DNA of 64,000 nucleotides from GCA-002793235 sp965267355 (GTDB lineage: Bacteria; Bacteroidota; Bacteroidia; Flavobacteriales_E; Vicingaceae). The stretch spans positions 1,612,001-1,676,000 of the forward strand of contig OZ253956.1 in NCBI GenBank assembly GCA_965267355.1, given 5' to 3'. Below the pieces are notes generated by a model. The model was not told the origin of the DNA and did no database searches. It was given only the letters and a program-made list of their open reading frames with translations. The position numbers and the translations under genes are program-made. Below, one piece after another: positions 8,459 through 17,267 of this stretch; the first letter of the stretch is position 1, and each line of letters starts with the position of its first letter.

Positions 8459-9592
8459 ATGAAAATTACTATCATAGGTCCAGCTTACCCTTACCGAGGT
8501 GGAATAGCCTTGTTTTCTAATCGTTTGGCGGAAGAGTTTAAAAAAGAAGGACATGATGTAAGTGTGATTACCTTTAAATTACAATACCCTAGTTTTTTAT
8601 TTCCTGGGAAAACACAATTTTCTGAGGCAGAAGCACCTAATTTACAAATTGAAAGATTGATTAATTCTGTCAATCCTTTTAATTGGAGTGGCGTTGGAAA
8701 ACAGGTGGCTAAACAACAACCTGATTTAGTAATTTTTAAATACTGGATGCCTTTTATGGCACCTTGTTTTGGCACCATTGCCAAACACATTAAAAAGAAT
8801 TGCAATGCCAAGTTAATAGGCTTGGTTCATAATTTAATACCACATGAAAAACACAGCTACGATAAATCGTTTAGCAAGTATTTTGTAAAACAGATGGATG
8901 GCTTTTTAGCATTATCTGATAGTGTATTAAATGATATCAAAGAGCTATCAAAAGATAAACCTACAGCCATATCTCCTCATCCTTTGTACGATAATTTTGG
9001 AACAGCTATAAATAGAGAACAAGCAATACAAAATTTAGGCTTAGACGCCACAAATAACTACATGTTGTTCTTTGGTTTAGTAAGACAATATAAAGGGTTG
9101 GATTTAGCTCTAAAAGCATTGGCTGATGAACGATTAAAAGGTAAAACTAAACTAATCGTAGCAGGTGAGTTTTACGATGATGAAGCACCTTATAGAGCAA
9201 TTATCAAACAAAATGGTTTGGAAGATGATGTGATTTTACATAACCGATTTATACCAGATGCTGAGGTAGCCAATTACTTTTGTGCTGCTGATATTATTGT
9301 ACAACCGTATAAACATGCTACTCAAAGTGGAGTAACCCAAATAGCTTATCATTTTGAGAAACCAATGCTAGTTACAGATGTTGGTGGATTAAAAGAGATA
9401 GTTCCTAGTTCAGTTGGTTATGTGGTAGAACCTAATGAGAAAGCAATTGCAGATGCTTTAGTAGATTTTTACGAAAACAAGAAAGCAGTAATCTTTATGC
9501 AAGGAGCTAAAGCAGAAAAGAAAAAATACAGTTGGAGTAAAATGGTGGAGAATATTCATAAACTTTATAAATCATTACTCAAAAGTAACTAA
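8459..9592 (+). CDS. Family 4 glycosyltransferase
   Basis: A GT-B fold transferase of 377 residues. The N-terminal half starts MKITIIGPAYPYRGGIALFS, with the glycine-rich acceptor-side loop; the C-terminal half has the nucleotide-sugar side: MLFFGLVRQYKGLDLALKAL, KLIVAGEFYDD, VILHNRFIPDAEVANYFCAADIIVQPY and the E-rich end of the site TDVGGLKEIV. The start ATG is 3 bp after the preceding glycosyltransferase stop, so translation is probably coupled. Together the pair is likely to act in envelope polysaccharide or glycolipid synthesis; donor and acceptor cannot be read from sequence. Confidence 0.88.
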   Translation: MKITIIGPAYPYRGGIALFSNRLAEEFKKEGHDVSVITFKLQYPSFLFPGKTQFSEAEAPNLQIERLINSVNPFNWSGVGKQVAKQQPDLVIFKYWMPFMAPCFGTIAKHIKKNCNAKLIGLVHNLIPHEKHSYDKSFSKYFVKQMDGFLALSDSVLNDIKELSKDKPTAISPHPLYDNFGTAINREQAIQNLGLDATNNYMLFFGLVRQYKGLDLALKALADERLKGKTKLIVAGEFYDDEAPYRAIIKQNGLEDDVILHNRFIPDAEVANYFCAADIIVQPYKHATQSGVTQIAYHFEKPMLVTDVGGLKEIVPSSVGYVVEPNEKAIADALVDFYENKKAVIFMQGAKAEKKKYSWSKMVENIHKLYKSLLKSN

Positions 9593-9690
9593 CCAGTTGT
9601 TTTAATTATAAAATAAACCTCATTTCAATATATTAATTGTTAGTGCGTTAAGTTTGGTAGTATTATTGTTTCAAGTACTCACTTATTTAC

Positions 9691-9698
9691 TAATTTTG
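9691..9698 (+). promoter_or_regulatory. Candidate promoter of the MORN-like gene
   Basis: TAATTTTG (9691-9698) matches the TAnnTTTG -7 consensus; a TTG at 9666-9668 sits 22 bp upstream as a possible -33 element. The ATG of the downstream gene is 9 bp away at 9707, giving a very short leader. Confidence 0.5.
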
Positions 9699-9706
9699 TA
9701 GCAGTT

Positions 9707-10462
9707 ATGAGATATTTAAGTATCATTATTTCTATCATTTTTAACCTTTCTGCGTTAGCTCAAGAAACCAATAAAACTGATGCTAGTGGGAAGAAACAAG
9801 GTCTTTGGAAAAAGTACCACGAAAATGGCATGTTACGATATTCTGGCACGTTTAAAGATGATAAACCTATTGGCACTTTTAAATACTACTACGATACAGG
9901 CGAACTGCAAGTAGAAATGAAACATTCAGGAAAAAATTCATATTCTACTGTATATTATCTAAGTGGGGCAGTTAAAGGTAAAGGTAAGTATGTAGAGCAG
10001 AAAAAAGACAGTACTTGGACCTATTTTGATGAAGATGGTAATAAGCGTGCTGTGGAAAATTATAGCATGGGTAAAAAAGATAAGAAGTGGGAAACTTATT
10101 TTCCTGATGGGAAATTGGCGGAAGAAAAAATGTGGAAAGATGATTTTGAAAATGGTAAATGGAAACAGTATTTTCCTAATGGTGAAACCAAAGTAATAGG
10201 AACTTTTGAGAATGGTGGGTTAGAAGGAAAAGCGGCTTATTTTAGGCCAGATGGATCGCGTGGTGTTTCAGGTAATTTTTATCACGGGGTAAGAAATGGT
10301 GTATGGAAGTATTATGAAGCTGATGGACAAACAGTGAAGAAAGTAGAGATTTATAAAAACGGAAAAAGAGTAGATAAGAATAAAGACAAGGATATAGAAA
10401 AGTTGAATGCAATAGAACCAATTCCAGAACACGAAGTATTTGAAGGAATGGGTCCAGAATAA
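9707..10462 (+). CDS. Secreted MORN-like repeat protein (YwqK-type family)
   Basis: The 251-residue product has a signal peptide MRYLSIIISIIFNLSALAQ. The mature part is built from about eight repeats of the form GxWKxYxxNGxLxxxGxFKxGKxxG (for example GLWKKYHENGMLRYSGTF and GKWKQYFPNGETKVIGTF), a MORN-like beta-hairpin array. Database labels such as YwqK-family antitoxin come from a distant homologue; nothing here suggests a toxin partner, and the signal peptide argues against that role. The gene ends 12 bp before mnmA and is probably cotranscribed with it. Confidence 0.8.
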   Translation: MRYLSIIISIIFNLSALAQETNKTDASGKKQGLWKKYHENGMLRYSGTFKDDKPIGTFKYYYDTGELQVEMKHSGKNSYSTVYYLSGAVKGKGKYVEQKKDSTWTYFDEDGNKRAVENYSMGKKDKKWETYFPDGKLAEEKMWKDDFENGKWKQYFPNGETKVIGTFENGGLEGKAAYFRPDGSRGVSGNFYHGVRNGVWKYYEADGQTVKKVEIYKNGKRVDKNKDKDIEKLNAIEPIPEHEVFEGMGPE

Positions 10463-10474
10463 TCACAATTAGTT

Positions 10475-11566
10475 TTGAGTAGTAAAGGAAAAGTGTTGGT
10501 TGCCATGAGTGGCGGTATAGATAGTTCAGTAGCAGCTATGTTGTTGCACGAGCAAGGTTATGAAGTAATTGGTATTACCATGAAAACCTGGGATTATGCC
10601 TCATCTGGAGGAACTCGAAAAACCACAGGTTGTTGCAGTTTAGATGATATTAATGATGCCAGAATATTGGCAGTTAATATGGGTTTTCATCACATCATAC
10701 TAGACATTCGAGAAGAATTTGGAGACTATATTATTGACAATTTTGTAGATGAATACCTTGCTGGAAGAACACCCAATCCTTGTGTATTGTGTAATACTCA
10801 TATTAAGTGGGATGCTTTATTAAGAAGAGCTGACCAGTTGGGGTGTGAGTTTATTGCAACTGGGCATTATGCTCAAGTTAGGCAAGAGAACGGACGTTAT
10901 GTAATTTCTAAAGGAAAAGATGAGAATAAAGACCAGTCTTATGTATTGTGGGGACTAACTCAAGAGGCTCTTGCCAGAACATTGTTTCCTCTAGGTGGTT
11001 TTTCTAAACCGGAAATTAGAAAAATGGCAGCTGATAGAGGATATGAAGAATTATCCAAAAAGGGAGAGAGTTTTGAAATTTGTTTTGTGCCAGATAATGA
11101 TTACCGAGGTTTTTTAAAGCGTAGAGTTGAAGGGTTAGAAGAAAAAGTTGCAGGAGGTAATTTTGTTGATGTAAAAGGAAATGTTATAGGTCAACATAAG
11201 GGCTACCCGTTTTATACCATTGGACAGCGTAAAGGGTTAGAGGTTGCTTTTGGTGACCCTCGTTATGTGGTAAAAATTGATGCTGATAAAAACGAAGTTG
11301 TATTGGGTACAAAAGAAGACTTAAATAAAAAAGAGGTTTTTGTACGCAAACCTAATTTAGTAAAATACGATACTTTGCCTAATAGTATGGAAGCATTAAG
11401 CAAAATCCGATATAAAGATAAAGGTACACACAGTAGTTTGTCAACTACTGAAGATGGGAGAATAAAAATTGAATTTTACGATGATGTTCAAGGAGTAGCT
11501 CCAGGACAATCAGCTGTTTTTTACGAAGGAAACGATTTAATAGGTGGTGGGTTTATAGATAATTAG
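10475..11566 (+). CDS. mnmA: tRNA-uridine 2-sulfurtransferase MnmA
   Basis: Cytosolic enzyme that makes 2-thiouridine at the wobble position (U34) of tRNA-Lys, -Glu and -Gln, using ATP and a persulfide relay. The N-terminal PP-loop VLVAMSGGIDSS (SGGIDSS at residues 12-18) binds ATP. The two catalytic cysteines are C106 in NPCVLCNTHIKW and C203 in FEICFVPDNDYRGF. The C-terminal half has GQHKGYPFYTIGQRKGL and a beta-barrel ending PGQSAVFYEGNDLIGGG. Length (363) is normal. The start is TTG at 10475: any later ATG would remove the first beta strand and the PP-loop. It follows the MORN-like gene by 12 bp. Confidence 0.96.
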   Translation: MSSKGKVLVAMSGGIDSSVAAMLLHEQGYEVIGITMKTWDYASSGGTRKTTGCCSLDDINDARILAVNMGFHHIILDIREEFGDYIIDNFVDEYLAGRTPNPCVLCNTHIKWDALLRRADQLGCEFIATGHYAQVRQENGRYVISKGKDENKDQSYVLWGLTQEALARTLFPLGGFSKPEIRKMAADRGYEELSKKGESFEICFVPDNDYRGFLKRRVEGLEEKVAGGNFVDVKGNVIGQHKGYPFYTIGQRKGLEVAFGDPRYVVKIDADKNEVVLGTKEDLNKKEVFVRKPNLVKYDTLPNSMEALSKIRYKDKGTHSSLSTTEDGRIKIEFYDDVQGVAPGQSAVFYEGNDLIGGGFIDN

Positions 11567-11599
11567 AACCATTTTTCAATATTTCCGTAACTTTAACCT

Positions 11600-12274
11600 A
11601 TGCGAAATAGCCATTTTGCCATAATAATTCTTGCTGTTTTAGCTTTTTCTTGTTCTAAAGAAAATGAAACGGTTATTACGGATTTTGGTTATGAATATGC
11701 TGGACTAACATTAGGTAGCTATGTAGTATATGATGTAGATTCTACTCATTTTGATGATTTTTTGGATACAGTAGTAACAACCAGTTTTCAAATAAAAGAA
11801 GTTGTTGCAGAAAGTTATACTGATTTGGAAGATGAGGAGGCTTTTGTGATTCATCGTTACCGAAAAGACCATGATACGTTAAACTGGTACCTACAAGATG
11901 CATGGAATGCCAAAATAACAAGCACCAATTATCAAAAAGTAGAAGAAAACATCCGTTATGTAAAATTACTTTTTCCTGTTAGAGATAATGATACTTGGAA
12001 TGGAAATGTCATGAACAATAACCCCGAGCAGCGTTATGAATATACAGTTATAGATAATCAGGAAACCATTGGTGGAATAGCTTTAAACGCAGTACTTACA
12101 GTATTGCAACAAGATGAACAAGATAACCTTATTAACCCTGTACTTTTTGAAGAAAAGTTTGCCAAAGGTGTGGGTATGGTGTACAAACGTAGTATGGATA
12201 AAGAGCGAGATAATCTCTCAGCACCATGGAGAGGCTATGATATAACGATGACCTTGAACAGTTATGGCAACTAA
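11600..12274 (+). CDS. Lipoprotein of unknown function, upstream of a subtilisin
   Basis: The N-terminus MRNSHFAIIILAVLAFSC is a lipoprotein signal (cysteine at residue 18, then SKENE). The remaining about 205 residues are mixed alpha/beta with repeated strand patterns (LGSYVVYDVDSTHFDD, YTVIDNQETIGGIALNAVLTV) and no motif that I recognise. Its stop overlaps the start of the subtilisin gene by 11 bp, so the two are translationally coupled; the lipoprotein may help or be cleaved by the protease, but this is only inferred from position. Confidence 0.75.
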   Translation: MRNSHFAIIILAVLAFSCSKENETVITDFGYEYAGLTLGSYVVYDVDSTHFDDFLDTVVTTSFQIKEVVAESYTDLEDEEAFVIHRYRKDHDTLNWYLQDAWNAKITSTNYQKVEENIRYVKLLFPVRDNDTWNGNVMNNNPEQRYEYTVIDNQETIGGIALNAVLTVLQQDEQDNLINPVLFEEKFAKGVGMVYKRSMDKERDNLSAPWRGYDITMTLNSYGN

Positions 12275-13892
12275 AAATTATTTGTTGTTTTTAGTGTTGT
12301 TGATTGCGCAGTTAGGCTTTGCTCAACAACGTTGGGCAGTTCGATTTTCAGATAAAAATAATTCACCTTTTTCGATAAATAATCCACAACAATTTTTATC
12401 TCAAAAAGCAATAGATAGGCGTGCAAAGCATAATATCTTAGTTACTACAGACGACATACCTGTAAATCAAAATTACATTGATAGCGTTTTAAGCAAGGGG
12501 GGAACTTACATTAACAAGTCAAAATGGATGAATTTGGTGGTGGTTAAAGTAGTAGATACGACCATTTATAATTCCGTAATGGCATTACCTTTTGTTTCTT
12601 CTGTTGAGGTAATAAAAAGACATGATACGTTAACCACTAACAAACGAGCTGATAAGTTTGAAATGGAAGAAGAAAAAAGTTTGGATTATGGTTTTGGAGA
12701 CAATCAAATTAAAATAATGCAAGGTGATTTTTTGCACGAAAGTGGTTATCAAGGAGAAGAAATGACCATAGCCGTTTTAGATGCTGGTTTTACTAATGTA
12801 AATACTATTTCGGCTTTTAATCATTTATGGAATGAAAATAGAATTTTAGGATATTGGGATTTTGTAAATAATAATGATAATGTGTTTGACAAGCACGACC
12901 ATGGAACTAAAGTGCTTTCTACCATGGCTGCTAATTTACCAGAAGATTTAATAGGCACAGCACCAAAAGCTAAGTATTGGTTGTTACGAACGGAAGATGC
13001 ACCAACCGAAACAATTAGCGAAGAATACAATTGGTTAGCTGCTGCTGAGTTTGCTGATAGTGCTGGAGTTGATGTCATTAATTCATCTTTGGGTTATACC
13101 ACTTTTGATGATGCCTCACAAAATCACACTTATGCAGATATGGATGGTAATACAACTATAATTACCAAAGCTGCAGATATGGCTTACAACAAAGGTATGA
13201 TTGTAGTAAATAGTGCAGGAAATTCGGGTAATAATTCTTGGTACTACATTGGAGCACCTGCAGATGGTAAACATGTTTTATCGGTAGGAGCTACAGAGCA
13301 TAATGGCAGTTTAGCTAGTTTTAGTTCTAGAGGACCAACTGTTGATGGAAGGTTAAAACCTAATGTGGTAACTATTGGTCAAAATTCTGCTGTAGTTGAT
13401 GAAAATGGGAATGTGGTATATAATAATGGCACTTCATTTTCTTCTCCTGAAATGGCAGGAATGGTGGCTGTGCTTTGGCAGGTGTTTCCAGAGAAAACGA
13501 ATAATGATATAATTGATGCTGTTCAGCGGAGTGCCCATAAATTTAAAAATCCTGATAATGATATGGGGTATGGTATTCCTAATTTTAGATTGGCCTATTT
13601 ACATTTGGCAGGCTATAACATTGATGACATTAATACTAATCAGGTATTGAGCATTTATCCGCAACCGTTTCATAATCAGTTTAATTTGGTGTATTACTCA
13701 GCAGTTAGTCAGGTAATACAAGTAAATATTTTTGATGTAGCAGGTAAGTTGGTGTATAGTTACAATTGGACTGTGGGAAAAGGATTGATAGAAGAAACTT
13801 GTGTTAGAACTGCTTTAACTTCAGGTGTTTATACCTTGCAAATTATTGATGGAGCAGGAGTTGCGGTTACTAATAAAATAGTTAGGCAATAA
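12264..13892 (+). CDS. Secreted S8 (subtilisin-like) serine peptidase with T9SS sorting domain
   Basis: A 542-residue secreted protease. Signal peptide ends LLIAQLGFAQ. The subtilase fold shows the full catalytic triad: Asp173 in IAVLDAGF, His213 in HDHGTKVLS, Ser391 in NGTSFSSPEMAG, with the oxyanion Asn320 in NSAGNSG. A propeptide-like stretch lies at about residues 21-140. The last about 75 residues form a T9SS type A sorting domain with YPQPFHNQFNL (a variant of YPNP) and the terminal strand IVRQ, so export through the outer membrane is expected. It overlaps the upstream lipoprotein gene by 11 bp and the convergent dihydroorotase-like gene by 11 bp at the stops. Confidence 0.93.
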   Translation: MATKNYLLFLVLLIAQLGFAQQRWAVRFSDKNNSPFSINNPQQFLSQKAIDRRAKHNILVTTDDIPVNQNYIDSVLSKGGTYINKSKWMNLVVVKVVDTTIYNSVMALPFVSSVEVIKRHDTLTTNKRADKFEMEEEKSLDYGFGDNQIKIMQGDFLHESGYQGEEMTIAVLDAGFTNVNTISAFNHLWNENRILGYWDFVNNNDNVFDKHDHGTKVLSTMAANLPEDLIGTAPKAKYWLLRTEDAPTETISEEYNWLAAAEFADSAGVDVINSSLGYTTFDDASQNHTYADMDGNTTIITKAADMAYNKGMIVVNSAGNSGNNSWYYIGAPADGKHVLSVGATEHNGSLASFSSRGPTVDGRLKPNVVTIGQNSAVVDENGNVVYNNGTSFSSPEMAGMVAVLWQVFPEKTNNDIIDAVQRSAHKFKNPDNDMGYGIPNFRLAYLHLAGYNIDDINTNQVLSIYPQPFHNQFNLVYYSAVSQVIQVNIFDVAGKLVYSYNWTVGKGLIEETCVRTALTSGVYTLQIIDGAGVAVTNKIVRQ

Positions 13893-15150
13893 AAATCTGA
13901 TTATTATTAATCACCCCATAAACTTTACCTGTTAATTCTTTTCCTATAAATGGGGTGTTTTTACTTTTTGAGACAATTTCATTTTCGTTTAGGCTCCACA
14001 TTTTATCTGGGCTAAACAAAGTCAAATTAGCTGTTTCACCTTCATTAATTTGAGGAGTTTTAATGCCCAAAATTTTTCTTGGAGAAATACTTAGTTTATC
14101 AACTAAAACATCTAAATCTAATTTACTACCCGTTGCCGTGTTAGCCGCAGCAAAGGCAGTTTGTAGGTTTATCATTCCAAAAGCAGCATTGTCAAACTCA
14201 CATTGTTTATTTTCTATGTCTTCTGGGGTATGGTCAGAGCATATTGCATCAATGGTACCCTCTTTTAATCCAGCAATTAAGGCTTTAATATCATCGTTGG
14301 TTCGAAGTGGAGGGAGTACTTTACAATTGTTATTGAAGTGTTCAACCTCATTTTCATTAAGCAGTAAGTGGTAAGCATTTACATCGGCAGTAATGTTTAA
14401 GCCTTTTTTCTTAGCCTCCTTTATCAGTTTTACCGATTGTTTGGTGCTGATGTTGGTTAAATGAATTTTAGCGTTGCAGTACTCGGCTAAGTAAATATCT
14501 CTACTTACCATTAACTCTTCCGCTAAAGCTGGGATGCCTTTCATTCCTAATTTGGTACTTACCATCCCTTCGTTTATTTGTCCTCCTTTACTTAGTTCCT
14601 CATTGTTTGGGAAGTTCATAATAACACCATTAAACGATTGGCTATAAAGCAAGGCTCTGTTTAACAAGCTGGCACTTGTAATACTTTTTTTGTTATCGGT
14701 AAATGCTTTGGCACCTGCTAGATGCATGTCGTACATTTCGGCAATTTCCTTTCCTTCACAGTTGTGGGATAAACTACCTGCAGGGTGTGCATCAACAATA
14801 TTTCCTTTAGCTTTATTAATGATGTATTCTATACTTGATTTGCTATCTGCCACGGGTTCGGTATCTGGCATAATTAAAACTCCAGTAAAACCACCATTTG
14901 CAGCTGCAGCTAAACCTGTGTTTAAGTCTTCTTTGTATTCGTGTCCTGGGTCGCAAAAGTTAACTCTCATATCAAACCAACCTGGTGATAGGTGCAAGCT
15001 TTTGTAACTAATTTCTTTATAGTTTTTAGGGCTTTTAAGTGCTTTTCCAATTTTTTGGATGACTCCTTTTTCGATAAGTAAATCAACAGTTTTTCCGTTA
15101 TGCTTGGAGTTAGGATCAACAATTTTGGCTGATTTAATGAGTATGTTCAT
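13882..15150 (-). CDS. Dihydroorotase-like protein lacking zinc-ligand histidines (probably non-catalytic)
   Basis: About 422 residues of class I dihydroorotase/amidohydrolase fold. The start is taken at ATG 15150 (MNILIKSAKIVDPNS), 1 bp after the upstream gene's stop; a further ATG at 15177 lies inside that gene. The family's D-x-H-x-H metal motif reads D60-M-R-V-N64 here (FDMRVNFCDPGH), so both histidines are replaced; the usual HxST strand is NIST (HLTNISTKQS) and the histidine-containing ED loop is NFPNNEE. The Asp of SDHTPE is kept. Such a protein should not bind the catalytic zinc pair and is probably a structural or regulatory homologue, as known for pseudo-dihydroorotases that support aspartate transcarbamylase assembly in other bacteria. 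No pyrB is nearby. Confidence 0.85.
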   Translation of the reverse strand: MNILIKSAKIVDPNSKHNGKTVDLLIEKGVIQKIGKALKSPKNYKEISYKSLHLSPGWFDMRVNFCDPGHEYKEDLNTGLAAAANGGFTGVLIMPDTEPVADSKSSIEYIINKAKGNIVDAHPAGSLSHNCEGKEIAEMYDMHLAGAKAFTDNKKSITSASLLNRALLYSQSFNGVIMNFPNNEELSKGGQINEGMVSTKLGMKGIPALAEELMVSRDIYLAEYCNAKIHLTNISTKQSVKLIKEAKKKGLNITADVNAYHLLLNENEVEHFNNNCKVLPPLRTNDDIKALIAGLKEGTIDAICSDHTPEDIENKQCEFDNAAFGMINLQTAFAAANTATGSKLDLDVLVDKLSISPRKILGIKTPQINEGETANLTLFSPDKMWSLNENEIVSKSKNTPFIGKELTGKVYGVINNNQIFIA

Positions 15151-15151
15151 C

Positions 15152-17179
15152 TTATTTAAATAATTTAATAAGTGCAATTTCAGCAGCTAAGAAAAGCAAA
15201 GCTAAAATAATACAATATTTCCAATATCTTTTACCAACATTTAATTCGCTTAAAGCAGATTTTACGCTACTATTTGCAGTAGCAACTATTTTAGCGTTAA
15301 AGAGGTTGGTGGTTAAAATTTCTTCAATTTCTGTTGTGGTGTAGGTAGTTAAGTCAGACTCTGCCCGGTTGTAATTAAAGGCCAGACCAATTTTACTTTG
15401 ATTGTTTTCTAATAGGTAGTTACCAGCTTCGGAAATGTTGTTACTCACAAAAATAGTAGTGTAATTATTGTTGTTTCTAACTTGGGGGATAAGATCTATC
15501 TTATCATTTTTAATGTGGTAAATGTCTTCTCCTTCAATTCGATTTACATCAAGTGATGAAGTATTACCAATCGTAAAAAACAACGGATAATTTTTTTGAC
15601 TTAACAAGCTCATATTGTATAAGGTAGGTACAAAAATGGCATGCTGGGTATAATTACTACTTTCTTTATCTAAACTAGTTGTGTTAAGATAAATGGTTCC
15701 TTTATCCACTTTATATTCAACAATAAATGGGTTCCCATTTTTTAGCGTTAAAATGTTGTTTTTGTAACTAACGGTTGATTTAGAAATATTGTAATGAGCA
15801 GAAACAACAGGCAAATTCAAATTACCTTCTGGTTTGGTTTCAAATACATTTTGATAAATAGGGTGTTCATAATTTAAGGTACTAACTTTAGTTTCGTTAG
15901 TATCCATGGCAGTATAATAATTTACCGATAGCAAACTCAAAAATTCTTTGTAGCTGTTGTAATTAATGTTGTTAGAAGGTATCACATACAAACTTCCTCC
16001 TCCAGCCACAAAATCGTTTAAACTATTTGCTAGACCAGAGTCTACTTCTTTTAAATTGTGTACAATAATGAGGTTACTTGTTTTAATTAATGAATAATCG
16101 AGTTGGTTTACGTTAAAAGCCTGATAATTGAATATGCTATCTGTACTAAAAACCGATTTTAATGCCAAAGATTCCTCTTCTTCAAAAATTGATAGAACGT
16201 TAATGGTAGCAGAAATTTGATAAGAAAAATAAAAAGTATCATCTGTGGTTACAGCATCATCTTTTAATTCAATTTTACCTTGTTGTATGCCGTAAGTTTT
16301 GTTGAGGTAATTTAGTTTAACAATTGTTTTATCATTGGCTTTAACCGAAAAAGTAGCAGGCACTATATTCTTATTATTAATGAATAAGTTAAGAGGGATG
16401 TTCTCCAAATCATTTTCGGAGTTGTTTTTAATGCTCACAAAAAGTTCTTCGTTTTGGTTAATCAGGTGGGTAGGATTATTAAACCAGCAACTATCAATGT
16501 ATAAGTTGTTTATTTCATTGGCTTTTACAGCAACCAAATACGAGGCAATAGAAGAATCCACTTTAATTGTATTAAAATCAGAGGTGGTTTTCTGAAAATC
16601 GGATAAAGCATAAAACGACTTATTGTTAATATCAGAAGTATTTAACGCATCTTGTAATCTTGAGTAGATTTCTGACAATTTCCTTGAAGAAGAAGAAACA
16701 GTAACACTCTCAATTTTATCAATGGTTTCTTCAGCACTGAGTAAACGTTGATCACCTGCTTTAAAATTGTTGCTGATTAAAACAAACTTATCAGTATTAC
16801 GATAAGCATTTACTAAGTCAACTGCTTTTAGTTTAGCTTCGTTTAAAAGATTACCACTTTCGCCAATGCTTTCCATGCTAAAAGAATTGTCGATGTATAT
16901 CCCCACTAAATTGTTTTGGTTAGCTATACTGCTTTCTGAAGTTGGCACAAAGGGCTGTGCAAAAGCAAAAACTAGAAAAGTAATAGCTAAGATTCTGCTT
17001 AATAAAATTAGTAGATGCTTAAGTTTAGATTTTGCCTGAGTTTCTTGCTGAACCTCTTTTAAAAACTCAACATTTGAAAAGTAAAGTTTTTTAAATTTTC
17101 GGAAATTAAATAAGTGAATGATTATCGGAATCGCTATTGCGAAAAGTGCGTAGAGGAACTCTGGATAAGCGAATTTCAT
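15152..17179 (-). CDS. BatA/aerotolerance-type membrane protein with VWA-like region
   Basis: A 675-residue membrane protein. The N-terminus FAYPEFLYALFAIAIPIIIH plus LFNFRKFKKLYFSNVEFL is the BatA (aerotolerance regulator N-terminal) signature, followed by a second membrane segment (LLILLSRILAITFLVFAFA). Then comes a von Willebrand A-like domain: VGIYIDNSFSM gives a D-x-S-x-S type metal site. The large middle part is beta-rich and probably periplasmic, including a glutamine-amidotransferase-like stretch (IIVHNLKEVDSG...GGSLYVIPS), and the last membrane helix is YCIILALLFLAAEIALI. It is 1 bp upstream of the dihydroorotase-like gene, so they form an operon. The upstream region is shared with the divergent gene at 17268. 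Confidence 0.85.
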   Translation of the reverse strand: MKFAYPEFLYALFAIAIPIIIHLFNFRKFKKLYFSNVEFLKEVQQETQAKSKLKHLLILLSRILAITFLVFAFAQPFVPTSESSIANQNNLVGIYIDNSFSMESIGESGNLLNEAKLKAVDLVNAYRNTDKFVLISNNFKAGDQRLLSAEETIDKIESVTVSSSSRKLSEIYSRLQDALNTSDINNKSFYALSDFQKTTSDFNTIKVDSSIASYLVAVKANEINNLYIDSCWFNNPTHLINQNEELFVSIKNNSENDLENIPLNLFINNKNIVPATFSVKANDKTIVKLNYLNKTYGIQQGKIELKDDAVTTDDTFYFSYQISATINVLSIFEEEESLALKSVFSTDSIFNYQAFNVNQLDYSLIKTSNLIIVHNLKEVDSGLANSLNDFVAGGGSLYVIPSNNINYNSYKEFLSLLSVNYYTAMDTNETKVSTLNYEHPIYQNVFETKPEGNLNLPVVSAHYNISKSTVSYKNNILTLKNGNPFIVEYKVDKGTIYLNTTSLDKESSNYTQHAIFVPTLYNMSLLSQKNYPLFFTIGNTSSLDVNRIEGEDIYHIKNDKIDLIPQVRNNNNYTTIFVSNNISEAGNYLLENNQSKIGLAFNYNRAESDLTTYTTTEIEEILTTNLFNAKIVATANSSVKSALSELNVGKRYWKYCIILALLFLAAEIALIKLFK

Positions 17180-17267
17180 TAAAGCACAAAAATAGGAAAA
17201 CTAATTTAGTTAAGAGTAAAAAACTTAATAGCCCTAATTACGTAAATTTACCTGAGTAAGATAATCA

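Noticed and set aside
9707..10462. Antitoxin label for the MORN-like repeat protein
   Set aside because: It has a signal peptide and no toxin neighbour; the label comes from a distant homologue only.
14063..15007. Plus-strand frames inside the dihydroorotase-like gene
   Set aside because: They are antisense to a clear family match and have no family signal of their own.
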